Part shown: piece by piece, positions 34,901-46,358 of the stretch
How positions within the stretch are numbered: the stretch's first letter is position 1
Layout: each line of letters opens with the position of its first letter
From: Rhizopus sp. PT2906
Taxonomy: Eukaryota; Mucoromycota; Mucoromycetes; Mucorales; Rhizopodaceae
Assembly: GCA_025529335.1 (NCBI GenBank)
Contig: JAMYHX010000094.1
Coordinates: 44,959 to 108,958 of the forward strand
Reading direction: 5' to 3'
Length of the DNA: 64,000 nucleotides
Position numbers and translations under genes: made by a program
The notes under the pieces: model-generated
What the model saw: the letters and a program-made list of their open reading frames with translations, nothing else
Databases searched by the model: none
Told to the model about the DNA's origin: nothing

Positions 34901-36044
34901 CAAACTATTGTCATCAAGGTGGCTAACCCTGATCCTCGATTTATCGAAAAGCCTGCCCCACCCATTCAGGTGAGCCATCCTGTGGGTTCTCACTGCTTCT
35001 TTACCTCTGGCATACTTGCTGGTACAAAGGTAAAGGTCATTGGTCATGGACCACATGGTATTAATGTCCAGGCGACCAAAGTCCGCAACCCACGCTTTGA
35101 ACATGAGCCTCGTTTTGGTTATGCAATTGTCAATAAGCAGGAAAAAGAAATCACTTATCAACCTGCTCATGTTGTTGCTCGTGAGCTCAATATCAGTTCT
35201 CTCACCTTGGCCAAGTTGACTTCATCACTTCAGGTTGTAGAACGTACAGGACAAAAGCTAAACATTGGGCTTAATTTGAAGTTTGAATCTCGAGGAGAGA
35301 AAGTGCCTGGCTACACGCGCAAGAATCCTTCTGCTGGTTATTGGGAATACTCTACGCTTGCTGTTCAACTTATCAAGGAGTACACAACTACATTCCCAGA
35401 GTTTATTGAAATGCTGAATAACAAGAAGGATAACCTGATGATGGATGTATCTGACTTTGGTTGGACTAATGAAGGCTACAAGTACTTGCACAAGATGAAA
35501 GAATGGATTAAGGAAAGAAAAGTACATGATTTACCTAGGGCTCCTCATAGTACTGAGGAATTGCAGAGTGTAAGTGGTTTATCGTGCTCTGTAGTCAGAC
35601 ACTTATTAGCTTATTAGGATTATGTTCTTATGATCGAAGAAGCCGCCAAAGAGTATCAACAGCGATATGATAAAGAATCAAGATCGAAATTTATTGTTAA
35701 AAACACACCTCGAAAGAATTTGCTTAGACCCTCCGATGCACCCTATAAGCTAATCAACCAATCCTTTGCTTTGGGCGATCGTGTTATTTACGTAACGGAT
35801 ACTGGTGCTGTACCTCTTGGATTGAAAGGCACAGTTGTTGGTGTACTTGATAAAGTGATTGATGTCGTCTTTGATGCCACCTTCTTGGGAGGAACGACTT
35901 TAGGCGGAAGGTAAATGATAGTATTAAAAATTATAGTAACTAACTATTTTGTATAGATGCAAAGAAACAAGGGGCGCAAGTCTTTCATACTGGCAAGTGT
36001 ATAATCTTAGTGGTTCATCCGAGAGATCTCATAGATCAAGATAA
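31977..36044 (+). CDS. XRN1: 5'-3' exoribonuclease 1 (cytoplasmic mRNA decay)
   Basis: Degrades decapped mRNA 5' to 3' in the cytoplasm. Exons 31977-32008, 32062-32117, 32171-32801, 32863-35569, 35618-35910 and 35957-36044 join to 1268 residues. CR1 has the start MGIPKFFRWISERYP, NLYLDMNGIVHNC, EVPGEGEHKIMEYIR and YGLDADLLMLGLLSHDP. CR2 has LFIGNDFLPNLPNLHI. An acidic insert (DDTDDSPSTTSEESDVDEEA) separates CR1 from CR2, and the winged-helix/SH3-like region carries the C-terminal half. It lacks the long disordered C-terminal tail of yeast Xrn1 (1528 residues). The 32-bp and 56-bp first exons are required by the invariant N terminus. Confidence 0.95.
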
Positions 36045-36248
36045 AGACCCGTCCTGTGTATGAAGTGATGTATTTAATGGGTTGTCAATTGAATATATAT
36101 CCATTTTTATTTATGCTTCCATGAATAAAATGTACAGTTACTTTAATGCCAAGTGAATCATTATTAAGGAGGCTTCTCAAATGATCTACCCTTTGCATGT
36201 CATATAAATATAAATACCAATGTCTTTCTTTTTTCCTTCACAAAGACA

Positions 36249-36419
36249 ATGAAATTACAAGCTTCATACTTTATCATTCTCATTTCTTTAGTAGTCATGG
36301 GTTATTCAATACCTATTACCTATTCGTTACCAGAATCAATTAAACAAAAAATCACTGCACAAGGGGAAAAGAACAGATATCTTTTGACTGGCAATATACC
36401 TAATATTCACCAAACATAA
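36249..36419 (+). CDS. Small secreted peptide, 56 residues
   Basis: Short intronless frame starting MKLQASYFIILISLVVMGYS, a clear hydrophobic signal peptide with a probable cut after about residue 20, leaving a polar 36-residue peptide (IPITYSLPESIKQKITAQ and a tail ending NIHQT) with no cysteines. A TATA-like CATATAAATATAAATACC near 36202-36219 and a pyrimidine-rich leader precede the ATG. No homologue recognised. It could be a secreted effector, a pheromone-like peptide or a chance frame. Confidence 0.45.
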   Translation: MKLQASYFIILISLVVMGYSIPITYSLPESIKQKITAQGEKNRYLLTGNIPNIHQT

Positions 36420-36679
36420 TGGCTATCGAAACTATAATATGACGAACAAAGAACATACGTCTGTAATAGAAATAAATATATTATCTCTTAACTTGCATAT
36501 TTTGTAAATGTTGCTTTGTCTTAAGCTGAGTCAGGGGGAGGAATTGAGTGTAATTTGGCTCCCGTTTTTTTTTTTTTGGTCTCCAAAGTGCAATAGTGGC
36601 TTATATTCAGCTTGTGCGCTGTTATAAACCAACTATATTGAATTTCAATGCTTGAGTTGATTTATCTCCAAATTACGTT

Positions 36680-37212
36680 ATGTATATTAGCAATTGGGAC
36701 GAGTTTCAAAAGGCAGCAATAGACATCTATGTTGCTTCGCCTGAACAAGTAATGTAAACAAGGAATATATCTCTATTCCTTTTATTTATTATTATTTACT
36801 CTAGACTCGTTATGTGCATACATTCCACCGTGGAAATGGGGAACTTGTCTTGAAAGTGACAGATGATAGGACTGTAATGTACTTTAGATAGTATTACAAA
36901 AAAGGAGAAAGAAGGACTAACGATTAGAATACAGAATATCAAATACAAAACGAACCAAATGACTGACTTGAAAAAGTTCATCAGCTTAAACAGTGACTTA
37001 ATGTTGCAGATGATGAGTAAAGGACCCATCGGTGAGTGATGACTTTAAAGAAACATGGACAACAAAGGATTACTAACAAGCTTTCCTTTATAGAAGAAGA
37101 CACGATAATGGCAGAAGCAACCGAGCAAGCTCCAAAGGCAGCTCCTTCAAAGACAAAGGCAACAGCACCAAAGGAAGCACCAAAAGGAAAAAAAGGAAAA
37201 AAGAGACGATAA
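36680..37212 (+). CDS. SRP9: Signal recognition particle 9 kDa subunit
   Basis: SRP9 pairs with SRP14 on the Alu domain of SRP RNA and delays translation until docking at the ER. Exons 36680-36748, 36805-36873, 36935-37031 and 37094-37212 join to 117 residues. It starts MYISNWDEFQKAAIDIYVAS, followed by TRYVHTFHRGNGELVLKVTD and IKYKTNQM, which is the SRP9 fold signature. A Lys/Ala/Pro-rich tail ending KGKKGKKRR extends beyond the fold. Exon 3 uses the acceptor AATACAG (branch CTAAC just upstream); a nearer AG would break the frame. Saccharomyces has the divergent Srp21 instead. Confidence 0.9.
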
Positions 37213-37309
37213 GTTATATATAGCAAGTTTTGATATCCCAATAAAAAAAAAACACATCAAAAAAGACGGTTGTTTTTATTAGTTAAGACAAGCGCTTATT
37301 TTTATATGT

Positions 37310-37699
37310 TTATTGTTGGTAAGAGAAGACGTTCTTCAAGTCTGTACACACACACACATAAATGTTAATAAATGACAGTAACATATATTATTACAATACT
37401 TACAGCCATCTTGTTGAGCAAGACGATTGAGGGAGTCGTCAGATTCAGCTTCCTTACGAACAAAGCCACAGAAAGCGTAGGTGGAGAAGGTGTTGGCATA
37501 ACGACCATCAGCATTGACATCGCCTACATTAATTTGAACAGAGGCGTGATCCTTGGCAGTAATGAGACGGTTGGTGGCAGAGCTATAATTTACATATAGA
37601 ATGTCAATGCCAAAAAAGATAAACCGTATGTATAAGTTTTATTATTTACCACTTGCGAGGAATGTAGAGATCAACAAGTTGGCCTTCAGAGTTCTCCAT
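37310..37699 (-). CDS. RPS21: 40S ribosomal protein S21 (eS21)
   Basis: Component of the small ribosomal subunit. Exons (minus) 37650-37699, 37404-37582 and 37310-37341 join to 86 residues, the normal length. Reads MENSEGQLVDLYIPRKCSAT, then HASVQINVGDVNADGRYANT, FCGFVRKEAESDDSLNRLAQ and the end YLKNVFSYQQ. The intron before the last exon contains a short (GT)n. It converges on SRP9 with 97 bp between stops. Confidence 0.96.
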
Positions 37700-37965
37700 G
37701 TTTAATACAAAGTGGTAAAAAGAAAGAACAATTGGAACTGGAGGGCCCGTATTGAGAAATATTTTTTTTGGAGTCCACTTCCCAAGCCACCGAATTTCCC
37801 TTTTGACTGAATAACAAAAAATAAAAGACAGTGCACACAATGGTTGTTTAATTAGATACAAATGATAAAACGACTCTCTCTTTTTTTTTTCTTCTTTTGA
37901 TGCTCTTCTTCTCTTTCCTTCTATTCAACATAATGATGCCATATATGTATTGAAAGTGATATGTC

Positions 37966-38443
37966 TTAAGTCTGTTTGCAAGTGAAGCAAAATACTTGCT
38001 CCATAGGTTGTGAATAACTATTAAATACGCATTCAGAGAAAATGTCTTTTTGGCTTGTTCGTATTCTTACTCTATCTCTGAGCAGGTTGTGCAATAAGGT
38101 AACTGACACGTTATGCATTGTTGTATACAATTATTACAAAAGACGTGTTCACAATAGGTACATTTTATACACGTGTTATGACTACAACGATAACATGTAC
38201 CTAACGTATTATTGTTGTTGTCATTGTTTGGTTGTGGTATTAAAAGATTCCTTTGAGCATTCATTAACAGTTGAACGGTTTGCTTTGCTAATTAGAAAAT
38301 TAGTTCAAACTTCCCCACTCTTTTTTTTTTATTATCATTGAAAGGGTCAACATGCCATTTTGATGCTTAAAGGAGATATCTTCTTTTGGCTTTTGTCGTA
38401 GCACGTTTGCAAAACTGGCGTCTTCTAATGGTCTTTTGGTCAT
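37966..38443 (-). CDS. Siva-like Cys-rich zinc-binding protein
   Basis: Proposed exons (minus) 38356-38443, 38071-38287 and 37966-38017 join to 118 residues. The N-terminal half has a short helix (AKQTVQLLMNAQRNLLIP) comparable to the FEKTKRLLF segment of animal Siva. The C-terminal half has many zinc-ligand-like cysteines (TCYRCSHNTCIKC, CEHVFCNNC, CITCQLPYC, FCFTC) with the Siva-type ending. Animal Siva is a CD27-binding regulator of apoptosis; the role in fungi is unknown. The first intron appears to use a GC donor (G|GCATGT...TAG, 38288-38355), because no GT donor keeps the frame. The start lies 69 bp downstream of the POL3 stop. Confidence 0.72.
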
Positions 38444-38512
38444 TTGAAAATAAAAGAAAGAGAGAGAAAAGGAAACAATCATGTTTAAAGTCCGCAAAGA
38501 GCTTGTCTTTAT

Positions 38513-41500
38513 TTACCATTCATAGTCAAATCTGTTTAGTTTCTCAGTTACTTCATTCATGTCCTTTTGCACCTTTTTACGCATATAAAAGATGGGACAA
38601 TCGTTATTTGAGCAAATAACATCCTGATGTAGTGATTGTTGGCATCGTTGACATTGTGTCCATAATCTTGAAAACTTGACTTCAAGTTCGTTCAAGTTAT
38701 TGAGGTGATGTTGATACAGTTCGGGTAATTTGTCTCTACATTGTTTACAGGTTGCTGAATTATCGCCCTTGGGAAGCGCTGCCTTACATGAAAGACAGGT
38801 GGCTGTTTTCACTGTAAATCGCATTAAACCTCCTACAGTGGGGGTAGCAATGTTCACTGTACGAGTGTGTGCACCACTCACTAAATAAAAAGATCATGAT
38901 TAGTGATAACGATTGACTTCATCAGTGAATACATTACATAGACTATCTGCTTTATCGCCCAGAATGGGCTCAAAGATACGCATGATTGGATTTGATAGTT
39001 GGTGCTCAAGGTAATACTTGGTGTCGATAGGAATATTGTTATCCAACACATAGAGAGGGTCTTCTGATCTTTCATAAGTAGGTGTGTTGTTGCTTGCTCT
39101 AATGATCACATAGGCAACTCGATCACCAAGAGCAGGGGCAGATCCAGGATCTCTCTTTCTCATGCGTTCGGCCAATTCAACGTGAGGTTGCTTGTTAGTA
39201 TAATCAGACTTACTTAGTGCCTTGGTGATGACCAGTTGCGACAGATCCACCTTGTTTTGTAGCAGATCTGCAATAGTTTGCTTCACAAATGCTTTTGCAC
39301 CTTCCACATCACGTTGAATTAACAGCTTGTCAAGGCACTTGGCAATGACATTCTGCACAAGACGGCAATTATCACGTCGAACAGTCTAGGAGAATGAAAG
39401 GTCACTACAAGAAAAAACCCAAAGAATGTCAATCTTACCTCGATACCTTTAGCGTCTAGTTTATCATATTTGTCTTCTCTTGTCCAATAGAGCCCAGCAT
39501 ATCTTTTTTTACTAATCAGCAGATATGGGAAATACACTTTTTCAAAATCAAGGTTAATAGGACGAATAAACTTTTCAGTCACAATTCTGGCTCCTTCTCT
39601 GCCCAATTCCATTGCTTCTTTCAAGTTGTCCACACCAAACTTGATCATAACTGAATCTGTATCACCATAGATAACCTTGGCGTCATGCTTGTATCCATTC
39701 TTTTTCGAAAAGTGTTCTTCTACTACTTCTTTTGTCTTCAAAATCATTGCACGACCGTAGGCAGTGACACTAGAAGATATCTGAAGACATGGCAGCTTCC
39801 CAACAGTGGCGCCAGTAAAACCATAGACAGAGTTGGCGCTAATTTTCAATGCCAACTGTCTTCCGTCCAACACAGCGCGCTTAGAGGGATCGGTTTCTTT
39901 TTTCAAATCGTTCTTAGCGCGTTTACGAGCGCTCAAGAGATCAGCTAAAATTTCTGGAAGCAGTCCCTTTCTTCGGTTTGGTTTAACAAACATATCGTTG
40001 TTAGGAGTAACTTCATAGTCTACATCTTTGACCAGACCCAGTTCTCTTACAACATCAGGCTTCACGAGCGTTGTATAGCATAAGTTGTGAGCTTGCATGA
40101 TAGATGGATACAGTGATGTGAAATCTAAAGTGGCAATGGGTACATCATAATAGCCTTTTTCAGGATCAATGACTGTAGCACCTTCATATGGCTCATCCAT
40201 CATTTCCGATTTGATAACAGGAATAACCAAATCTTGTTCACGCGCACGACGATATAGCTGTGATACGACCTTGATTTGCTGTCCACGGACCAAGATGTAG
40301 TTGAAGGGAATACCTGTAACTCTGGCCATTTCTGTATAATTGAACAGTAGCATAAGCTTGTCCATCAATCTTAATGGTAAAAAGGCATCCTTTAGACAAT
40401 AAACAGCCAAACGTCGACGAGATTCTGGGGATTCTTTCTGTAATTCAGTAATAATCGAGTGATGCACGTCTTCCTTTTGTTCGCCCAGAAATTCTGCAGA
40501 GACAGAGTTGAGGGTATATGAGCGAAGTTTATAATCTCTTTGAACAGCTTGAAGAATATCCAATTGGAGACGACCTTCAAGGTTGATTGCCTTGTTTTCA
40601 CGTGTACCAAATGCTTTAGATTGAAATTTTGTATCCTTTGCCTCTGTTTTGATGTTTTTTATTCTGCCTAAAAATGGAAACTTTGTAACTCCCAAGTGTT
40701 GTGCTCGATCCAGCAGGTATGGAAAATCAAAGTTTGTGATGTTATAGCCAATGATCATATCAGGGTCAACTTCTCTTATAAAGTCACTCCATTTTTGCAA
40801 AAGCTCTTTCTCGTCTTGAAATGATAGCACTTGGGAGCCCACGATAGATGCACAAGTATCCAAGGTAAAAACATTTCTAATGAATGGCTTTTTATGACCT
40901 AGATATAACAGGTATTAAGTTTGGGATTATCAAGTTTTCTCTAGTTCTCTTACCTTGTATCTGAACAACGGATGCAATTTGAATAACAGGATCCATACTA
41001 GGTTCAGGAAATACTCCCTTTCTACCAGCGCATTCAATATCGAAGCTTAGAATTCTCAGTGGAGCAATATCAGACCATTCACCTTCTGAAGGATAACTAA
41101 TGAATTGATCATATCTATCAACAGAATGTGTTATATCACTAATTTTCCTTTTTCTATTCCTTTTGCTTGAACTTACTGTATCTCAACTTCTATTTGTGCA
41201 TGTGATGTCTTTGTTTCCAAAAAGGAGTATGTTCCAGCAGGCAGTTCAATCCAATTTGAGCCCGTCACTTTACAATCAATCATGAATCGAAGAACATAAC
41301 TAAGATTGCTTTCGAATGTTGTATCAGACTGACAAGGATTTTCCAAACCAGGGACATATACACCTGCTTCTATCTTGTTTTTACACTTTGAGATATCCCT
41401 TGGATCCAACACTGTGACTCGTATAAAAGGCGACTTTTTGTTACCATTGAAGCCATAAATACTCTGTTTCATGACAATTTCCAAGGAATGAACGACATTA

Positions 41501-42155
41501 TTGAATCCAAGGGCAGACTAGATCGAGTTGATCAGAAACTGATTGACATTTGGTTTATATAAGCGTTGCTACTAACCGAAAGAGATTGCTTCAATGCTGG
41601 AAGGTGACTATGTTGAAAGCCTCTTGGAGCTGGAAAGTAGAAATAAGGATAGAATCCCTTTACATGGCAAAGAATACTATTTCCGGTCTTTAATAGAGTT
41701 AATATTTCTAGTGCTTGCTGCTTTTCGAGAAAAGAAAACCAGTTACCTTGGTAACGCCATACATTCTGATCATGGGCTGGCGGATATTGTAATTCATGTA
41801 TTCATCGACTTCAATCTGTTGAAACACTAGTATGATCTTGGTAAAAAGATAAAGTAAAAGTCTGTTGTTTGTAATTACCAATAGAATCCTTTGAAGGATC
41901 AATAGGTGGAGGTGGAGGACGAGCCCAAGCAGCTTCGGTATTTTCAACTAAAAGACTTATCAATTACAAAGATTAATAGATCTATAAAAGACAAGCACCT
42001 TTAATATCAAGATCCATATGTTCATTTAATGCTCGTAACTCATGCTCGAACGAGCTTAGTTGCTGCGAAGAGCCATTATGAGTAGTCTTTCTTTTCTTGA
42101 TGTTGCTATGAGGTGTAAATGGTGCAGACGACAATTCAATACCTTGATCAGACAT
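38513..42155 (-). CDS. POL3: DNA polymerase delta catalytic subunit
   Basis: Lagging-strand replicative polymerase with proofreading. Nine exons (minus): 41999-42155, 41879-41947, 41747-41826, 41577-41687, 41177-41517, 40954-41114, 39439-40898, 38938-39385, 38513-38880, joining to 1064 residues. Exonuclease motifs: LSFDIECAGRKGVFPE (I), IGYNITNFDFPYLL (II), YCLKDAFLP (III). Polymerase motifs: DFTSLYPSIMQAHNLCYTTL (A), LKISANSVYGFTGATVG (B), YGDTDSVMIKFG (C), KKRYAGLYWT. C terminus has CysA (CLSC...CKQC) and CysB (CQRC...CSNNDC), the latter the [4Fe-4S] cluster for B-subunit binding. All catalytic residues are intact. Confidence 0.97.
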
Positions 42156-42675
42156 TTTTTTAAAGAAAAAAAAATAAAATAAAATAAAATAAAAAAAAAC
42201 ACGACACGATAAACGCGTAGCTTTAACTTGTCAAAGACCGTGACACGCAGTTGAGAAAAGGTAACCTCACTGTTTCTCTTTTTTTTGCATTATTCCCATG
42301 ACAGCATAACTCTTCACTTTGATATAATACTTTATAAAGTCGAATAATAAATGCTGTTCATGGTCACCATGGTTACAATGTTATTGTAAACACTAAGGGA
42401 TTATTTGTCTTTCTCTTTCTCCCTCTCTCTCTCTCTCTCTCTCTCTACATCACATTCTTTCTCTTTATCCTTGCTGAAAATTAAAAATATAATGTGTAAA
42501 AGCCCACTTCGATAAGTATATAAAGTAATGACATGTCAAGGTTTGTGCAACTCATTGATCATGACTCATGAACTATACTTTCTGACTTTTAAATCAGATG
42601 CTGTACTGATCCATTAATTTTTTCTTATCTTTTATCGACATCTCTGTCTATCTTTCTCTCTTTTATTCTTTTTAT
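42156..42675 (+). promoter_or_regulatory. POL3/ARG7 divergent promoter with Gcn4 palindrome
   Basis: A perfect Gcn4/CPC1 site, ATGACTCAT, lies at 42561-42569, 107 bp before the ARG7 ATG. A TATA-like TATATAAAG lies at 42517-42525. Amino-acid starvation control of arginine genes by this bZIP factor is well known in fungi, so the site fits its gene. A (CT)n run at about 42423-42446 and an (AAAAT)n run at about 42171-42192, next to the POL3 start, are also present. Confidence 0.6.
42423..42446. repeat. CT microsatellite
   Basis: Uninterrupted CT run within a longer pyrimidine tract (42411-42480) between POL3 and ARG7. May be polymorphic and may act as a nucleosome-poor promoter element. Confidence 0.85.
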
Positions 42676-44039
42676 ATGTTTCGCTTGAGCAATCGATTAG
42701 GCAAGCAATCGCAACTTAGATTTTACTCAAACACATATGGTCATTTGAGCGCACGTAAGCAATCACTGATAGCACAATCTGGTCTATATCCAGCAGGCTT
42801 TAAGGCATCTGGTGTTGCTGCTGGTATAAAAAAGAACAAGAATAGCGATGTAGCGCTTGTCGTGTCTGAACTCCCGTGCTCTGCTGCTGCTGTATTCACT
42901 ACCAACAAGTTCCAAGCGGCCCCTGTCCTGGTCAGTAAGGAAACACTGAGCCAGAACAATGACAAAGTCTTTGCTGTAGTCACCAACTCTGGTTGTGCCA
43001 ATGCTGTCACTGGAGCTCAAGGAATTGCTGATGCGAAGAAAATGAGATCAATTGTAGATGAATTGACAAATCAGTCCTTGTCTGCTTTGACTATGTCAAC
43101 TGGTGTAATAGGACAGAATTTACCAATGGACAAGATAGAAGCAGGTATCCGTGACGCCTATGCCAATCTCTCCTCAGAACACAAGACAGGTTGGGCAAAG
43201 GCCGCAGAAGCTTACATGACAACGGACACTTTCCCCAAATTGCGCTCAGGTGAATTTAGTTTGCAAAATACAAAATTTAGAATGGCAGGTATTGCAAAAG
43301 GTGCTGGTATGATTCACCCAAACATGGCTACTTTACTTGGCTTTATGGTTACCGATGCCTATGTCAAGCCAGATCTACTTCAGAAGGCGTTAAAATATGC
43401 TGTTGACCGTAGCTTCAATTCTATCAGCATCGATGGCGATATGAGTACGAACGACACCATCTCTGTGCTTGCAAATGGTGCAAGTAACGTACGTATCGAA
43501 TCTGAAGGGAGCGATTTTGAGGCTTTTAGAGATCATTTGACACAATTCGCCGCAGAGCTTGCTCAATTAGTCGTTCGGGATGGCGAAGGGGCGACCAAGT
43601 TTGTTACTCTCCATATCAAGGTACAATTTAATATATATTTACAATATCATGCTCATCTCTCTTTTTCCAGGGAGCTGAAACTTTTGAAAGTGCCAAGAAG
43701 GCTGCTTCCCATATCGCGACTTCTATGTTGGTAAAGACAGCACTGTTTGGACAAGATGCAAATTGGGGAAGAATCTGTGCTAGTCTTGGTCACAGTGGGG
43801 TTGATGTTGATCCGAGCCGTGTGAGTGTGAAGTTTGTTCCTACAGATGGTAGCGAACATTTAAATCTCATGGTTAAAGGAGAGCCTGAAAAAGTAGATGA
43901 AGAGAGAGCGTCAGAGATATTAAAGATGGAGGATTTGCAGATCGAAGTTGATCTTGGATTGGGCAATAGCGAGACTAAATTTTGGACTTGTGATATTAGT
44001 CATGAGTATGTTAGCATAAATGCTGACTATCGCTCATAA
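42676..44039 (+). CDS. ARG7: Mitochondrial ornithine acetyltransferase / N-acetylglutamate synthase (ArgJ)
   Basis: Bifunctional enzyme of the acetyl cycle of arginine biosynthesis. Exons 42676-43620 and 43671-44039 give 437 residues. The N terminus (MFRLSNRLGKQSQLRFYSN) is a mitochondrial presequence. The self-cleavage site is visible in GAGMIHPNMATLLGF: cleavage between Ala and Thr makes the Thr nucleophile of the beta chain. Other landmarks: NSGCANAVTG, ALTMSTGVIGQNLPMDKI, SFNSISIDGDMSTNDT, KTALFGQDANWGRI and the C-terminal YVSINADYRS. A Gcn4 palindrome upstream suggests general amino-acid control. Confidence 0.97.
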
Positions 44040-44175
44040 TGTATATCAATAAAGGACAAGTGTGTAAATTTATTAACATACGATGCAAAGTAAGATAAAA
44101 AAAGGGAAGATGTATTTACATAAGATTATTGAATGATAAAAGAGTAAATGTACATGGTGTGTTACTTTTATCGTC

Positions 44176-46358
44176 TCAATCGGTGGATAGGTTTCGTCGC
44201 ATAGATAAATATTCTTGTATAGATAGCTTTACACGAGCAACAGGCTTGTTTTCTGCTGTACTCGCTTGTGCTTCTGATGGCCCTGCGCATTCTTTCAAAG
44301 GTACGCTGCTGTTCAATGGTTCGTCTAGCTTCTTGACAGTCTGATTAATGTCGTCATGTTTCTGTTCTTCACTTTGTTCAACTGTCGTGTCTGTTCTTGC
44401 TTCTATACACGGCCCGTTCGCTCCATTGAAAGCATCAAGTCTATTGGCTTCTTTACTACTTCTTATGGGTAAGGATTCATTTTCGAGAGGTGTTTCTATC
44501 TTTGGCTGGTCCATCTGTACGCTAGTAGGAGAGCTAGGGGTATCATTCAACGGCAAAGTTGATTCTGAGCTTGCGTCACTGAGATATTCATCATTCTTAT
44601 TGTTGAGCAACTGTTCAGATTGCAATACTGAAGTTGTCTCGGTTGAAGTGACATGCATAGTGATAGCTGTATTTAATTGTTCAACTTTCATTATATCGAG
44701 CTTGGTGTTTTCTTTTGACTTTTGTTCTAGCAAATACAGCTGTAACCACCTCTTTTTACAGTGTAATTTCCTTATTAGCGATCCTCCAATGACCTCTTTG
44801 TTGCTATTCACATTGAGAGAATTCATATTTGTTATAGGAGTGGTGTCCCACTTTACAGCTTCTTCATTCGACGTGGACCTCGAATGGCCAACAGAAGAAG
44901 GCTTTTTAACGAAGGCAGGTTTTCCAATTGTGTCTGATGATGCTACTCTTTTTCTACTCTTTGGCCGTTGCTCTTCATCAGAGGAGTTTGCATTAGTAGT
45001 CCTCGTAGTAGATTCACCAAGGCGAGGTCTTCCAGGTCGTCTTCGTTTTAAGAGTGGTTTGACCTCCGTTGCTTCCGAGTCACTATCATTCTCCAGTTCT
45101 TCCTTGATGCATTCAATAAAGCATTCATCCTTGTCTTCACAAGCACATTCACCAAATTCGGTTTCATATAAGGCCAAGAATTTTTTCAAAGCACTCTTCA
45201 CTTCAGGCTCTGATTTTCTTAGCTCCAAAGTTCCCTTACTTTTCAGAAATTCCTGATGCTTTTGATACATAAGTTGACCACGCTGCCAGTTCCAACCAAT
45301 GGTTACTTCCTCACCTTTATCTAATTCTTCTATGGTGTAGATACCCATGTGGATCAGGTTGTCATCATTATCATTTGGTAAAATGATACTTCTGATTTCA
45401 GAATTGGGTCTGCAGGATCTTCGAATAAAGCGTGCATCGTTTCCAACTTCACGGGCATCAATATAAACGTCTAAAGAACGATAAAAGAAGACATGTCGAA
45501 GTGGCGTTGCAAGTAAAGAAAAATGATTGCTGTTGTTGGATTTATATTCTGATTTCAACTTGACTTCACCTGTGACTTCCATCAAATAACGATCTTCAGG
45601 AATATGAATATCCGCAAACACGCCCTTTTCAAGGGAAGGAATTTTTTCATTGTTATATGAGCTACGCATAGATTTTCTGAGCGGCTTCACGGATGTTTTT
45701 GGGATACTAGGCATCAATAGATTGCTTTCCATGACAACAAGTGAATCCAGTCCTTTGACAATAGTGGCGTCCAGACTAATAGAAGTTTTTTGTCTGTTCA
45801 ATTGAAACCAGTAGTGGCGAACATCCTTAAAGATATCTAATACAGCCTTTTGTTTGATTACGCATTTTGAAGTATATGCATAGCTTCTGTTTATCTTTTG
45901 AGCAGGCTGCAAGAGGTCTTCGTCATCGTCGCTACCCTCTTGGTTGTTCTTTTTCGATTTGCTATCCAGTCGTTTCCTTTTTTCTATAATTTTTTATAAT
46001 TAAAAATACTTTCAGGGATATCACAGCTTAGTTTACCTTTTACGAGTAGTTTATTTTCCTGTAAATTTCTGCGACGATTTTGTATATCAGTAGGGCGTTT
46101 CTTTTTTATCAATCGACTACAGCGATCACATAAATAATGTTTTGGAATCCTATTACGCTTTACATTCACACAGGATGCATGCTGCCAATCTAGACAATGT
46201 TCACACTGAATAGTGAAGCCATCATCGCTTGGATCATCACATATACAACGAATCACACCAGAATCGTACTGATCAGCAACATCAGCATCTTCCTCTTCTT
46301 CCGTAGAAGAGAACTGGTCGTTAAATGAATCTGAATATTTTGATTTTAACCTCGACAT
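44176..46358 (-). CDS. PHD finger plus SET-domain protein, Set3/MLL5-like
   Basis: Exons (minus) 46037-46358 and 44176-45983 join across a 53-bp intron to 709 residues. The PHD finger is at about residues 38-80 (C38, C40, C52, C55, H60, C63, C77, C80), preceded by an acidic stretch. The SET domain runs about 215-335. Its NHSCxPN motif is RRSCRPN and the usual post-motif Tyr is missing (EEVTIGWNW), so methyltransferase activity is doubtful; yeast Set3 and human MLL5 are likewise inactive. The last 350 residues are Ser/Glu-rich with AT-hook-like KRRRPGRPRLG. By homology it should be the PHD reader scaffold of a Set3C-type histone deacetylase complex. Confidence 0.9.

Noticed and set aside
36520..36535. 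TGAGTCA before SRP9 as a Gcn4 site
   Set aside because: A single 7-mer without the full palindrome, in front of a gene with no link to amino-acid control.
39319..39438. POL3 frame continuing past the exon at 39439
   Set aside because: The extension is intron sequence: GAG|GTAAGA...CCTAG restores the conserved TVRRDNC segment in the next exon.
44348..45256. 302-codon frame on the + strand
   Set aside because: Lies entirely antisense to the Ser/Glu-rich tail of the Set3-like gene; Ser/Val/Leu-rich translation and no family match, so a shadow frame.
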